A stretch of 64,000 nt of DNA, taken from NCBI GenBank assembly GCA_037952775.1, contig JBANAY010000004.1, positions 5,456,001 to 5,520,000 on the forward strand, given 5' to 3'. The notes beneath the pieces are model-generated. The model did no database searches and was not told the DNA's origin. It was given only the letters and a program-made list of their open reading frames with translations. Numbering within the stretch: the first letter of the stretch is position 1; every line of letters begins with the position of its first letter. This DNA is from Clonostachys chloroleuca. Taxonomy: Eukaryota > Ascomycota > Sordariomycetes > Hypocreales > Bionectriaceae. A program made the translations under genes and the position numbers. Below, one piece after another: positions 45,835-55,900 of this stretch.

Positions 45835-46758
45835 GGCTTCTGGACTCGTCCTCCTAAGCGAGGCAAGAAAAGAGAGAGAAATTAATGTTGGATAGGGGTT
45901 TTGAAGACTTTCGGACCAAAAGGGGGTTTGGGTAGTGAGTTGGAACGAACGTGGACTTCTGAGGCCTGGGCTTTATATTCCAGAGTGTCACTCTCGGTCA
46001 TAGCCCTGGCCTATGCAAGGTGACAGATTTGAAATTACCCCAGTCCCCCTACACCGCACTCGTTTTCTCCACGGAACAGTTTTTTGCCGTACCAGGTGAT
46101 CTGGGTGTGGGGGAGTTTGTGCGGGGAAACGGACCCATTCATTCTCTGGGGATCCTGAACCACAGATGCAAATGCAACGAGTCATTTTTCGTCACAAGCC
46201 CACGCTTGCTTCCCTGGCCCGAGAGTCTAGGCTTACTGGCGGTTTAATGAAGGCCTTTGGGAAAAGGGCCTAGGCGGCAGCAAAATTTAGCCGGTTTTTG
46301 GTTGCTAGAACGTAAATCAGTTGTCATAGAATATACGTAAGCCTACATACAATTCATACAATTGGTTACGTCCTAAACAATTTCATTTGGTGTAACGACA
46401 GGAGAAGTGTGTAACTCATCGTGGAGCTCTCTCATAAAGTGCACGCAGACACATGCGAATGGTATGGGACGAATGTTAGAAGAAAGCAGAGATATAACAT
46501 AATATCTGGTAGGGAGTTTGTGCAGTAGAAGTGGTCGATGTTGGAGTAAACTTGTTAGACTAACATTTTAAAGGTGCATAAATTCTGATCTTTCAGATGA
46601 TCGGTATGCTTTATGATTTCTTCAAGTTACGATAGAGTCAGGCCCATGATTATCTGACAGGTTACCTCAGTAGAAGATTCATGGTCACATTTACTGCAAA
46701 AGAAGGAAAATTTATGTAGTTCTATCAGGTGGAATATCGTAACAGCCTTCTATTAATT
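45835..46758. promoter_or_regulatory. Upstream region of qutD
   Basis: 0.9 kb between the qutD start and the 3' end of the Gfo/Idh gene. No gene supported. No clear copy of the 16-bp activator site was found by eye. Confidence 0.35.
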
Positions 46759-47904
46759 TCAAACTTCCCTCTTTAATGTTACAGTGCCTGTATCACTTCT
46801 AATTGCGCTTCTGATAGCTTCACACACTTCAAGGGCACTCAACCCTTGCTGTCCAGTACAGTTCGGCTCGTCCTGCCCTAATACAACCTTGACAAAGTGA
46901 TCCAGTTGTCTATCAAAAGGGACACGTGGATCTTGGTCAATCGCAAGCTTTTCGTGCCCAATAGGGCTGGTCCAACTCTTCTCGGTACCTTCATGATACC
47001 TCCAGAGCCTCATATCTGGCACGCTCAGCGTACCTTCCGTACCAAAAATACGGTACACATCGATTTCATCGCCTGTTTGAGGTAACCGTACCCGTGGCAT
47101 AGTTGGATTCTCTCCCGTTCCCATTTCAAAATTGTGCGGACTTACAACAGCATCGGAGATGATGAACATGCCCACCACGCCTGAAGCAAACCGAAGAGTC
47201 AGAGCAACTCCTTCTTCGGCTACATCGTCGTCACCACCCCCGGCTGTAGTTACCCGCCGTCGGATAGTCTCCTCTGCGTGAATCCGAATGATCGGGCCAA
47301 AGAGGAACTGCAAGTTGTCCACTTCATGGATCATGTTGATCAACACAACACCTCCTCCCTGCGATTTGTACTTTCTCCACGCTCCAACAGGACTGGCATC
47401 AAAATAAGGATCAGGCTTGAAAACCGCCCAGATTCCTGATATGGCGGTGACCTTTCCCACCTTACCGGAGTCCAATGCCTGTTTAGCAGCGATTATGTAT
47501 GGATTAAATCGCCGGTGATGGCCGACCAGCAAAGGAACTCCTTTACTCTGCGCCAGATTCACCAGCCTTTGACCAGATTCGATATCATTGCTGAGTGGCT
47601 TCTCAACTAAGACTGGAATGCCGGCCTCGACAAGCTCTATTGCCAACGGCACATGGGTGTGGTTTGGAGTACAGACGATGGCGGCATCTGGGCGAGGTAC
47701 GCTGGAATTAAGCATTTCCGCGACAGAGGCGAAGAGTGGGATATGTTCAATGCCGAGCGAGCTTGCCACAGTGGGAGCCGTAGGAGATGGGTCAACGGTT
47801 GCGACAAGTTCCGTCGAAGGATTCGCCAGCACATGAGTGGTGTGCCGTTTGCCAATTAGGCCTGAAAAGCCAATGATTGCGACCCGAATGTTTTGGTTCG
47901 TCAT
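46759..47904 (-). CDS. Gfo/Idh/MocA-family oxidoreductase
   Basis: A single-exon gene of 381 residues. The N-terminal Rossmann fold starts RVAIIGFSGLIGKRH, and the family hallmark EKPLS (in VLVEKPLSND) supplies the catalytic lysine. The C-terminal domain includes GGGVVLINMIHEVD with the usual catalytic histidine. Family members are NAD(P)-dependent sugar or cyclitol dehydrogenases such as inositol dehydrogenase. Inside a quinate cluster, an enzyme acting on a quinate-like cyclitol or a related substrate is a reasonable guess. It is not one of the seven classical qut genes as I know them. The start at 47904 has a good context (ACAATGA). The open frame continues 19 codons upstream but has no ATG start there. 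Confidence 0.85.
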   Translation of the reverse strand: MTNQNIRVAIIGFSGLIGKRHTTHVLANPSTELVATVDPSPTAPTVASSLGIEHIPLFASVAEMLNSSVPRPDAAIVCTPNHTHVPLAIELVEAGIPVLVEKPLSNDIESGQRLVNLAQSKGVPLLVGHHRRFNPYIIAAKQALDSGKVGKVTAISGIWAVFKPDPYFDASPVGAWRKYKSQGGGVVLINMIHEVDNLQFLFGPIIRIHAEETIRRRVTTAGGGDDDVAEEGVALTLRFASGVVGMFIISDAVVSPHNFEMGTGENPTMPRVRLPQTGDEIDVYRIFGTEGTLSVPDMRLWRYHEGTEKSWTSPIGHEKLAIDQDPRVPFDRQLDHFVKVVLGQDEPNCTGQQGLSALEVCEAIRSAIRSDTGTVTLKREV

Positions 47905-48589
47905 TGTGCCAGCTGTTGTTGGGACGCTGGGACGGATGAACAGCAGACTGCCTAAGGCCAATGGCCATATTATCTACTCCAGTATTCTTTCTTGTGATCT
48001 TATTGCGGGCCCTTGTCGTTCTGGTAGATGCTGTTATGTAGGGTAAAGATTGTTCCGGGAACTTGTATTGGGGAATAACCCGTAAGATCAGGGTATTTTA
48101 TGAACCGCTTACGGGAGGCTATGGAAAAGACGCGGAGGAGAAACATGCAGCAAAATCACCAATTACAGGCTCACAGAACGGGGTTACATTCTACAGGGAC
48201 ACATAACGGGAGTGCCTTAGCTTCATATTGATAAGTGATAAGATGGAGAGGGCTCGCTATTGATAAACACTAAAATATCTGTTGTCGTAGCCGGTTGTTT
48301 CGCCATACGATTCTGCGTATGCCTACGACCCATCACGCAATGCAAACAATTTGGTCAAAATCTGGTTTTTTTTGTTACGATGAGAAGGCTGGTTGGTATA
48401 ACTTATTGAACTCATAAAGCTTTTTATCATTCCTCGACACAACCAAAAATTCTAAACGTACAAGAGCTCAAGGTATACAACAACCAATGCGCGGTAAATA
48501 TGACCTGTAAATTGCCTTCCGAAAGCCATCTCAAGGTTTGGACTTGCCAACTAGATAAGAAACATGGTGTTTGGGGAACATATTTAGCG
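47905..48589. other. Intergenic between the Gfo/Idh gene and qutA
   Basis: Upstream region of the oxidoreductase and 3' region of qutA. AT-rich; nothing supported. Confidence 0.35.
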
Positions 48590-50815
48590 TTATGATGAGC
48601 CCATGTTGTATTCGCTCACAAACAGTTCGGCCAAATCATATCCGGGATCATACCCCAGATTAGTCATGAACTGGGAGTCTGCGCTGGCTGTATCTGCATA
48701 ATCGATCGAGCCTAGCTCTTCCAGAATTGCACTATCCTCTATATTTTGGGATTGTAAAACGTCTTGTGTGATGGACTGTGGCAGAGAATGCAATGCATGG
48801 TCATGTTGGGGGATATCATTCAGTGTAGTTTTACTTGACTGCTGTGGCGATACTAGGCTGGGGGTATAATTGGTTGTGAACCTCAAAGTCGTCGATGGTA
48901 GGAATTGCCTTCCTTGGGTAGAACCTCTCTGAATTCCTGGCTCAAGGAAAACAGTAGAAGCATGAGACGTGATGCTAGGCATTTCTATGACTGGCTGCGG
49001 ATATGCGGTGCCAGCATCAGCCATGCCAGAGTTTGCTTCATGAAAATGGATATTGGTGTTCACAGTGGAAGTAGCCGCTTCTGTCGGAGTCGTTTTCCAG
49101 ATATGGTAGAGAGAGCTGGCTAAGCTTTTCCACCTGTCTTTGTCTTCGTCAGGAAGACGTTTCTCAAATCCTCTCTTTTCTGCTATCCCCATAAGCGTAA
49201 CGATGAGGGGAGGCAATCCAAAGGCGCCTAACTGCTCAACACCTAGTTCAAGTAACTCCAACAAACTGAGTATCAGGGTCGACCGAGGGCGAGAGGAAAG
49301 ATCCAGCGTGATGGTCAAGAATATACATTGAAGTAAACATGTCGAAGGAACAAGTGTAATGCCGCTTTCAGGCACAAGAGAATTACAGAATGAATACCGA
49401 GGATCCAAGCTTTGTAGAAGTCCTCCAGGCGTGATGTTGGGCTCAAGAGGGCCGTGGTGCAGACCGGATCGCATCTTCGTAATCCATTGCTGACAAAAGA
49501 CAAAGAGCTGCTGAAACAGAGGGATGGGAGGTGGAGAAACGCGGCTGGAGGGATTGGCTGTCCTAGGGAGAGCGTGTAGGTGTCTAAGTGGTCGAAACCA
49601 TGCTGCGTCGACTTCCGTAGTACTTGTGAAAGTCTCGGGTGGCAAAGTAAGATAGCCATAGCCGACCGCTTCAGGGTGACCCAGGAGGGCCGAGGTCAAC
49701 GTGTCTAAAATAAATGAGGCGGCTAAAAGCCTATTCATTTGTGTCTTGTGAGGACTAGGACCAGTCTCAGCTGTATTTGAACCATCAATGGCAAGCCGAG
49801 TCGCCTTCCCAATCAAACACCACGCCTCTTTGGGTTTACTCTGACCAAGCAAAATCAGAGATTGGACCAGGATTGAAGATATATATGGGGCCTCGCAGCT
49901 TCGTCGTGTTGCATCAAAAAGATTCCAAGCAATATGGCATATATCAGCAGGGGGCATGCGAGGATTTTCCTGTAAAGACGAGGCAGCTGCGTCTTGTATT
50001 GACGCAACAGCCAAAACGGACCACAGCTGAGAGTGCAAAGAATTGGGGGGGTCAGCCGATATGATAAAACCAGTTGGTGCATACAACAACGCGGTGCTGT
50101 TGATCGAGTCTCGATCCACAATGGGCAGCCAAGGTGATGTGTACGAGAAATAAACATCGACGAGGTGTTGCCAGTTCAAGGGAAGAGTTAGTTTACTTTC
50201 GGGTCGTGGGTTCAGGCTGCACTGGGAAATGGGAGATGGTAGTGTTGGTTGCATCGGATGGGGGCAGTCTTCTTGAGGTGGAGGTTCCGGATCATCGGCC
50301 ATCGCATCCACTGAGCTCGCCGCAACTGTCTGTATCTCGAATTCATCATCTGATGTGCTCGCGAGTTGCGTGGTATCCTGGGCAAGAAGCTTGCCAATGT
50401 CTTTATATACTCGGCTTTTGTTCCACTGTCGGCGAAGGCGAGAGCTAGTTGAACTGTTTGAAGCGAGAATTCGAACGCCCTCGGCGCCCTCATTCTGCAC
50501 CAGCGCGCGGTGAAGGGCTGCTTCCGACCCTGGATACTGCTCAAAGAGCCAGGATATGGACAGCTCGATAGACCTCAAGTATCCAGACCGAACGCCACGT
50601 TTGCGAGAGGTATGCGAGTAGCTACATGCTCTTTTCTGAGAAGTGCAGGTACCACAGGCAGGTCGGTCGCCATCGCATTTCGCTTTGGCCGAGCGGCAGA
50701 AGTCGCAGGCAAGGGCAACGCGCTGCCGCTTAGGGGCCGACGTTCTCGCCGTCGCGTCGGAAGAGTCTTCATCTGCATGGTTGTCATCAGGCTCTTTGCG
50801 CCGCGAAGTAGGCAT
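48590..50815 (-). CDS. qutA: Zn(II)2Cys6 quinate-pathway activator
   Basis: A single-exon gene of 741 residues. The zinc binuclear cluster has cysteines at about residues 37, 40, 47, 54, 57 and 64 with C-X2-C-X6-C-X6-C-X2-C-X6-C spacing. It is followed by a basic stretch (SHTSRKRGVRSGYL) and a helix, and then a fungal transcription-factor domain. This arrangement and the opposed orientation to the repressor gene match QutA/QA-1F, the activator that turns on the quinate genes when quinate is present. The C-terminus is acidic and ends in a probable activation region. The ATG at 50815 is the first in frame; upstream codons lack an ATG. Name confidence rests mainly on context. Confidence 0.88.
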   Translation of the reverse strand: MPTSRRKEPDDNHADEDSSDATARTSAPKRQRVALACDFCRSAKAKCDGDRPACGTCTSQKRACSYSHTSRKRGVRSGYLRSIELSISWLFEQYPGSEAALHRALVQNEGAEGVRILASNSSTSSRLRRQWNKSRVYKDIGKLLAQDTTQLASTSDDEFEIQTVAASSVDAMADDPEPPPQEDCPHPMQPTLPSPISQCSLNPRPESKLTLPLNWQHLVDVYFSYTSPWLPIVDRDSINSTALLYAPTGFIISADPPNSLHSQLWSVLAVASIQDAAASSLQENPRMPPADICHIAWNLFDATRRSCEAPYISSILVQSLILLGQSKPKEAWCLIGKATRLAIDGSNTAETGPSPHKTQMNRLLAASFILDTLTSALLGHPEAVGYGYLTLPPETFTSTTEVDAAWFRPLRHLHALPRTANPSSRVSPPPIPLFQQLFVFCQQWITKMRSGLHHGPLEPNITPGGLLQSLDPRYSFCNSLVPESGITLVPSTCLLQCIFLTITLDLSSRPRSTLILSLLELLELGVEQLGAFGLPPLIVTLMGIAEKRGFEKRLPDEDKDRWKSLASSLYHIWKTTPTEAATSTVNTNIHFHEANSGMADAGTAYPQPVIEMPSITSHASTVFLEPGIQRGSTQGRQFLPSTTLRFTTNYTPSLVSPQQSSKTTLNDIPQHDHALHSLPQSITQDVLQSQNIEDSAILEELGSIDYADTASADSQFMTNLGYDPGYDLAELFVSEYNMGSS

Positions 50816-51330
50816 GGCAGGCCATAAAGACTCAAAATGCCACCAAGGCACCGAACCAGCGAGATACAGGGGGCAATCTCGAGGTTGCGAGGGAGTATGA
50901 ATCTGCGAGAGGAACCCTGCGGCAAATCTCCCTCCAGCCCTGTTCAGCCCAGTCTCGTGAGAGGGATTGGTATCAGAGCCCTAGCTCCCCAGCATAAGCA
51001 CAAGAGAGTTCATTGATCACCAAAAGACACAGTCGACACGGATCAATGCCTCCCAGGTATCAACTCGTGAGGGATGGTCGGTCAGCTAGCTCTCACGGCT
51101 GGTCTGGATGGAACGCCACCAGCCATGACCAACTCTGGATGACGGTATCCGAAGTGCCGTATAAGTGGGGCGGGTAAATGCTTGTCCGGATAGAGATTCA
51201 GCTGGCTGATCGCCAAATTCATACTGACCTGCAAATGGCTCTCTTGGTAATGCACCACCACATGGGCTGCGCTGGATCCTCAAACTAGGCACATCTCATT
51301 TGGGCTGAGGAAGCCATCGTGAACTGGCTC
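50816..51330. promoter_or_regulatory. Divergent qutA-qutR promoter
   Basis: 515 bp shared by the activator and repressor genes. I did not find a clear 16-bp palindromic activator site by eye. Confidence 0.45.
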
Positions 51331-53931
51331 ATGGCTGGGGTGAAGAGGCCTTTCGAGGCTGTCCTTGATCATGACAGGGAGCTTGCCCGGTGTCTCAGCC
51401 CGCCCTGCTTAGGAGCTGATCTGTCCAGGAGCGTCTCTCCGAGCCCAGGAGCCTTCTTCTCGCCACACGAAGCCAAATCCAGGAAGCAAGATGCTACAGT
51501 TACTTCGCTGTTGTCACCCTTCATGCCGGCCACCAGGGACTTCAATCCGGATGCGTCCATGCTCCTTGTCGGTATTCGGGGCGCCGGCAAGACAACTCTC
51601 GCCGTGATGGCTTCGACGGCCATGAATAGAAAAGTCATCGACTTGGAGATAGCCTTCCTTCGTACTACAGGCTTCTCCAGCACCGACTATAAAGCGAAGT
51701 ATGGTATCCTGGAATGCCACCAGACGCAGGCGCAAGTCCTCAGGACCATGCTCAACCGGCATCGCCAGGGCTACGTCTTGGTGTGTTCGTGGATGCATGG
51801 ATCTGCCCAGAAAGCATTACGTGACTTTTCTACGACAAACCCTGTGATCCACATTCTACGGGAGGGTGCTGCGATTGAAAAGCTGTTGCAAGTCTCGGAG
51901 AAGTCCAAGGTTTGGAATCTGCTTCGCGTCAGCAATACCGTCTTCCGGTCCTCTACCACTTTTGAGTTTCTCAATATCTCGGAGGAGGCATCGCCCTCTT
52001 CGACCAAAAAACCTCCGCCGCCCCATCTGGCTCTAAAGCATGTCGAGAGACATTTTCTCAAATTTTTATCCTCGATTTATCCCGCCGGCAGCTTTCCGTA
52101 CAGCGAGCCTGTATTGCCTCTGTCTGCTGTACCTCTTGAAAAGCGCAGGTTCACATACGCTGTGTCCTTGCCACTATGTGACGTGTTGCAGGATCATTTC
52201 GATATGGAGAAGCACGTCATAGGCGCGGACGCCGTCCAAATCACAGTCGACACTCTGAGCAATAGCCCGGTTACCGACGAGGCACAGCTAAGCCAACTCC
52301 CAGATAGCCTTACAGCCGCCGTTGGTCGAGTGAGGCGGGACACGGTGCTTCCCGTTATTGTCCACATAATTTTGCCCAATGTTGAAGGCCAAGAGACTGT
52401 GAAAACCTATCTAGAACTCTTATGGCATTCGATACGGCTAGCCCCCAATATGATCACGGTAGACTTGAGAGTGGATATATCCTCCCTGTCTGCCATTGTT
52501 GCTTCGAGAAATCGAACTAAAATCATTGGACATCTTTCTACGGAACATTCCGAAAATCCTCGCTGGAGTTCGCCGTTCTGGTTTTCATTTTATCGCAAGG
52601 CTCAGGAGCTGGAGTGTCACTTCGTTCGGTTCCTACGCCAGGGAGAGTCAGTCGAGCACAACTTAGAGATCACAAGCTTCAGAAACGCAGTCGCTGGAAT
52701 GAAAGGACCAGCAATTCCGTTGATTGCATATAATCTAGGACCTTTGGGCTGGCACTCAGCCACCATGAATCAGTTCATCACTGAGGTCTACCCAGATTCC
52801 GCGGCCGACGCATCTCAGGAACCGACTTCAAGCAAGATGGGTATCGCGGCTGTGGATGCAACAAAGGCCCTTTTTGCATCCTTTCTCTTTCACCCACTGC
52901 AATTTTATGTGTTTGGTGCCTATGTCAACAAGAGTCTATCCCCTGCTATGATCACGGCAGGATTCAAAGCTTGCGGAATTCCACATAAGTACTCGCCGCA
53001 TTCCTCCAAGTCTCTGCAAAACCTCGAACATCTTTGGAGACACCCAAACTTTGGGGGCGCTTCTATCGGGCACCCTTTCAAGATTGAGGCCATAAGCTTG
53101 ACCTCTGCCCTGAGCGACCACGCCAAAGCCATCGGCGCAGTAAACACCCTCATTCCCATCCGCCATCTCAACTCCGATGGCACCGTTCCGGAACAGTCCG
53201 AGCTATTCAAGACCAGCGCAAATCAAACGGGGGCGATCAAAGCCTTGTATGGCGAGAATACGGACTGGATCGGCATCCGTGCTTGCATTAGACGAGGTCT
53301 CTCGCCCGCGAATGCGGTATCGGCGAACACCTGCGGACTTGTTATCGGTGCTGGTGGTATGGCCCGCGCAACCATTTATGCAATGCTCCAGCTTGGTATC
53401 AAAGATATCGTCATTCACAATCGCACACACGCAAACGCTGAAGCAGTCGTTTCTCACTTCAGAAGTCTCCTGGAACAACAGGATCTTCCGACGCCACTCT
53501 CGGAATCCGGGCGAACCAGGTTCATTATCTTATCACTTGATAAACCTTGGCCAGAAGATGTTCGACTTCCCACAGTCATCGTTTCATGCATACCGAATAA
53601 CAGTATTGGTTCAGGCTTATCACCTCGCCTTACCCTCCCTGACGCGTGGCTGGGGAGCCGAACGGGAGGGATTGTGATTGAACTGGGATACACCACCTTG
53701 AATACATCATTACTTGAACAGGTGAGGGAGAAGTCTAAGGCATGGATTACAATGGACGGTTTAGATGTTCTGCCAGAGCAAGGATTTGCTCAATTTGAAT
53801 TCTACACAGGGAGGAGACCGCCTCGCAAGATAATGAGGCGCGCGGTTCTGGAATCGTTCGAGGAGGGGAGCCCCAAACCCGAGGCCATGCAGTTGCGATT
53901 AATGCATGTCGACCACCAGGAACAGTATTAA
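51331..53931 (+). CDS. qutR: AROM-derived quinate repressor
   Basis: A single-exon gene of 866 residues. It is related to the last three domains of the pentafunctional AROM protein, as expected for QutR/QA-1S. There is an N-terminal leader, a shikimate-kinase-like domain with P-loop GIRGAGKTT (about residues 81-89), a type I dehydroquinase-like middle part, and a C-terminal shikimate-dehydrogenase-like domain with YGENTDWIG and GAGGMARATIYAM. The protein is thought to sense pathway intermediates and bind the activator, blocking it, rather than catalyse. In keeping with this, the middle domain looks degenerate. It is transcribed divergently from qutA. The first ATG in frame is 51331; an upstream GTG at 51319 is not a likely start. 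Confidence 0.9.
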   Translation: MAGVKRPFEAVLDHDRELARCLSPPCLGADLSRSVSPSPGAFFSPHEAKSRKQDATVTSLLSPFMPATRDFNPDASMLLVGIRGAGKTTLAVMASTAMNRKVIDLEIAFLRTTGFSSTDYKAKYGILECHQTQAQVLRTMLNRHRQGYVLVCSWMHGSAQKALRDFSTTNPVIHILREGAAIEKLLQVSEKSKVWNLLRVSNTVFRSSTTFEFLNISEEASPSSTKKPPPPHLALKHVERHFLKFLSSIYPAGSFPYSEPVLPLSAVPLEKRRFTYAVSLPLCDVLQDHFDMEKHVIGADAVQITVDTLSNSPVTDEAQLSQLPDSLTAAVGRVRRDTVLPVIVHIILPNVEGQETVKTYLELLWHSIRLAPNMITVDLRVDISSLSAIVASRNRTKIIGHLSTEHSENPRWSSPFWFSFYRKAQELECHFVRFLRQGESVEHNLEITSFRNAVAGMKGPAIPLIAYNLGPLGWHSATMNQFITEVYPDSAADASQEPTSSKMGIAAVDATKALFASFLFHPLQFYVFGAYVNKSLSPAMITAGFKACGIPHKYSPHSSKSLQNLEHLWRHPNFGGASIGHPFKIEAISLTSALSDHAKAIGAVNTLIPIRHLNSDGTVPEQSELFKTSANQTGAIKALYGENTDWIGIRACIRRGLSPANAVSANTCGLVIGAGGMARATIYAMLQLGIKDIVIHNRTHANAEAVVSHFRSLLEQQDLPTPLSESGRTRFIILSLDKPWPEDVRLPTVIVSCIPNNSIGSGLSPRLTLPDAWLGSRTGGIVIELGYTTLNTSLLEQVREKSKAWITMDGLDVLPEQGFAQFEFYTGRRPPRKIMRRAVLESFEEGSPKPEAMQLRLMHVDHQEQY

Positions 53932-54392
53932 ACTAAATATTATAAATGAACTGGCTGAATTGTTTTGAGTAACTTGCTCCCTATTTATTTGAATTGCCAT
54001 TGCCATTGCCGGTTCCCCAACCTCCAACTCGCGTCCACTTCCCCACAGTCCCCGACTGCAATAGCCGCAACTCGGGATCTCTTCAGACTCGTAGGTTTTC
54101 GGAAGAGGCTTTATCCTGTATTGGGGCCTAATCAACTTCGCCGGAATTCCCTCATGGATCTATTCTCCACCCATTCGAATTCGTCCTGGAGCATATTGCT
54201 GATGTGTCATTCAGATGACACAAGCACAGTCGAGCTTACTTGATCTACGACTAATGAGAAAGCAACCTATAATACGACGAGCTTAAACGTGGAATCGATT
54301 CACGTAACCAAGGTATTAGATATTTGTAAAATCTATAACTACTGCCAAACTGCGTCACGTAATGATGAAATAGCAAGTATTATATTTCTATC
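53932..54392. other. Intergenic between convergent genes
   Basis: Shared 3' region of qutR and the dioxygenase; nothing else seen. Confidence 0.4.
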
Positions 54393-55457
54393 CTACTCTG
54401 GCACGATGAGACCATTGACAACTTTTAAGTTGCAGTCCTGACGCTTTGCCTCTTTCCAAGCCTCTTCTTCTTGTACTTGCTTTGCTTCCTCCTCTGTTAT
54501 CAGAACAAAATCATATCGTAGCAGCTTTGTGTCTGGTGATACTCCATATTTATTTGCTAGACCTTCAACGTCACCAACTTTACCAAGTTCGATGACCAGC
54601 GAATCCTTGACACCAAACACGGCGTCCGAAGTCTCGAAGGGGTCTCCCCGTAAGTAAAGAGCTCTGAAAACTGTTAGCAAATATTTCAAATAGTTGCGCT
54701 AAGCGCAGAAAGGTCTCATTCAAACGCACGTAATGAGTCGATCAAAGCCCTCCTTTTTGAACATGAAATGCATGTGGCTTGGGCGATAACAGTGGCGATT
54801 TAAGCGCTCCAGAAGCTTTCCAACCGGTCCATCGTTAGGAATAGGATAGGGCACGGGAACAATGGCCTTGAACTGGATGATTCCGTTTGCGTCGCTTTCC
54901 ACAATAGCCCGGCCGTCTGGCGTGGTTCGGTCCTCATACTGCACGTCATAGAACCCCTTGGAGTCCGTTTCCCACACATCGACCGCAACATTTGGAATCG
55001 GCTTCCCATTTGTATCTTTAACAGTGCAGAAGGCAAATAGGGGCTCTCCTTCCGGGTCGTGTGAGATTTGGTGGCCATGCTCAACATGATGCGCATCCAG
55101 AGTGTGGAACGGGCCGAGGACTGTGCCCTCGGTTGAGTTCTTGAGCTTGGGGTGATTGATCCCGTCGACTAGCAGCGACAGACCAAGAACGTCTGATAGA
55201 AGAACGAATTCATGACGAACGTCAGTGCTGATCTTGCCAACGTCAACAAGAAATTCAATAGCCTTCTCCCACTCAGCGACACTAAGTCGTGTTTCCCTTG
55301 CAAAATCATGTAGGTGGTTCACCAGTCTCTGAAGGAGGAACTGTAATCTTGAATCTGGGCACTTCGAATTGATTGTGTGAACATTATCAGTGATGTTCTC
55401 AATGGTCAAGTCCTTCATAGGAGGAAGATCAGGTGGTGTGTGTTGTTTTGGCGGCAT
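54393..55457 (-). CDS. Intradiol dioxygenase, catechol/hydroxyquinol 1,2-dioxygenase type
   Basis: Two exons (55457-54730 and 54663-54393) join in phase 2 over a 66-nt intron, giving 332 residues. An N-terminal dioxygenase helical domain (about residues 60-110) distinguishes it from protocatechuate 3,4-dioxygenases. The catalytic domain shows the four non-haem iron ligands: Tyr in GFYDVQY, Tyr in PVPYPIP, and two His in RPSHMHF. The enzyme opens an ortho-dihydroxylated ring between the hydroxyls. The divergent neighbour is a maleylacetate reductase, so hydroxyquinol, which yields maleylacetate, is a likelier substrate than catechol. It is cytosolic by inference. The splice restores LITALYLRGDP. 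Confidence 0.92.
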
Positions 55458-55900
55458 CTTGGTCTGAAAACTGTCTAATGAAAGATCAAATGGGAAGGGG
55501 GGGCTAGACTAACGGGAAAAGGAGGGATACACGAGATGAGGAATGATAGATGAAGTGACCATTTCCTGAGGCTCAAGACCGATCATTTAAACCGATGGTC
55601 CAATAATCTGCTCCGAGAATTGACTTTGGTCAGCAGAACCACCGCGCCACTTGAGGTTACAGCCCCGTGGGGAATGAATCGTGCCAAATTGCTAGTGTGC
55701 TTGTCCGGCTGAAGTCTTTGCCGCCTCTCTATATCCGAGTCCTGGTGTGATCTCATTTATCCTACGACTCCCTACGGAATGGTCTGATTCGACAAATAAA
55801 GCTCCAGTTACGGGCTTCTGTGATGATTCGAATCGGCAAACGACTCTTCCATTCCAATCCACTGATCAGGGGCGCTCTCAGCCACGCACCAAGATCAACC
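55458..55900. promoter_or_regulatory. Divergent dioxygenase-maleylacetate reductase promoter
   Basis: 443 bp shared by the two ring-cleavage genes, probably co-regulated. No specific site could be assigned. Confidence 0.45.
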
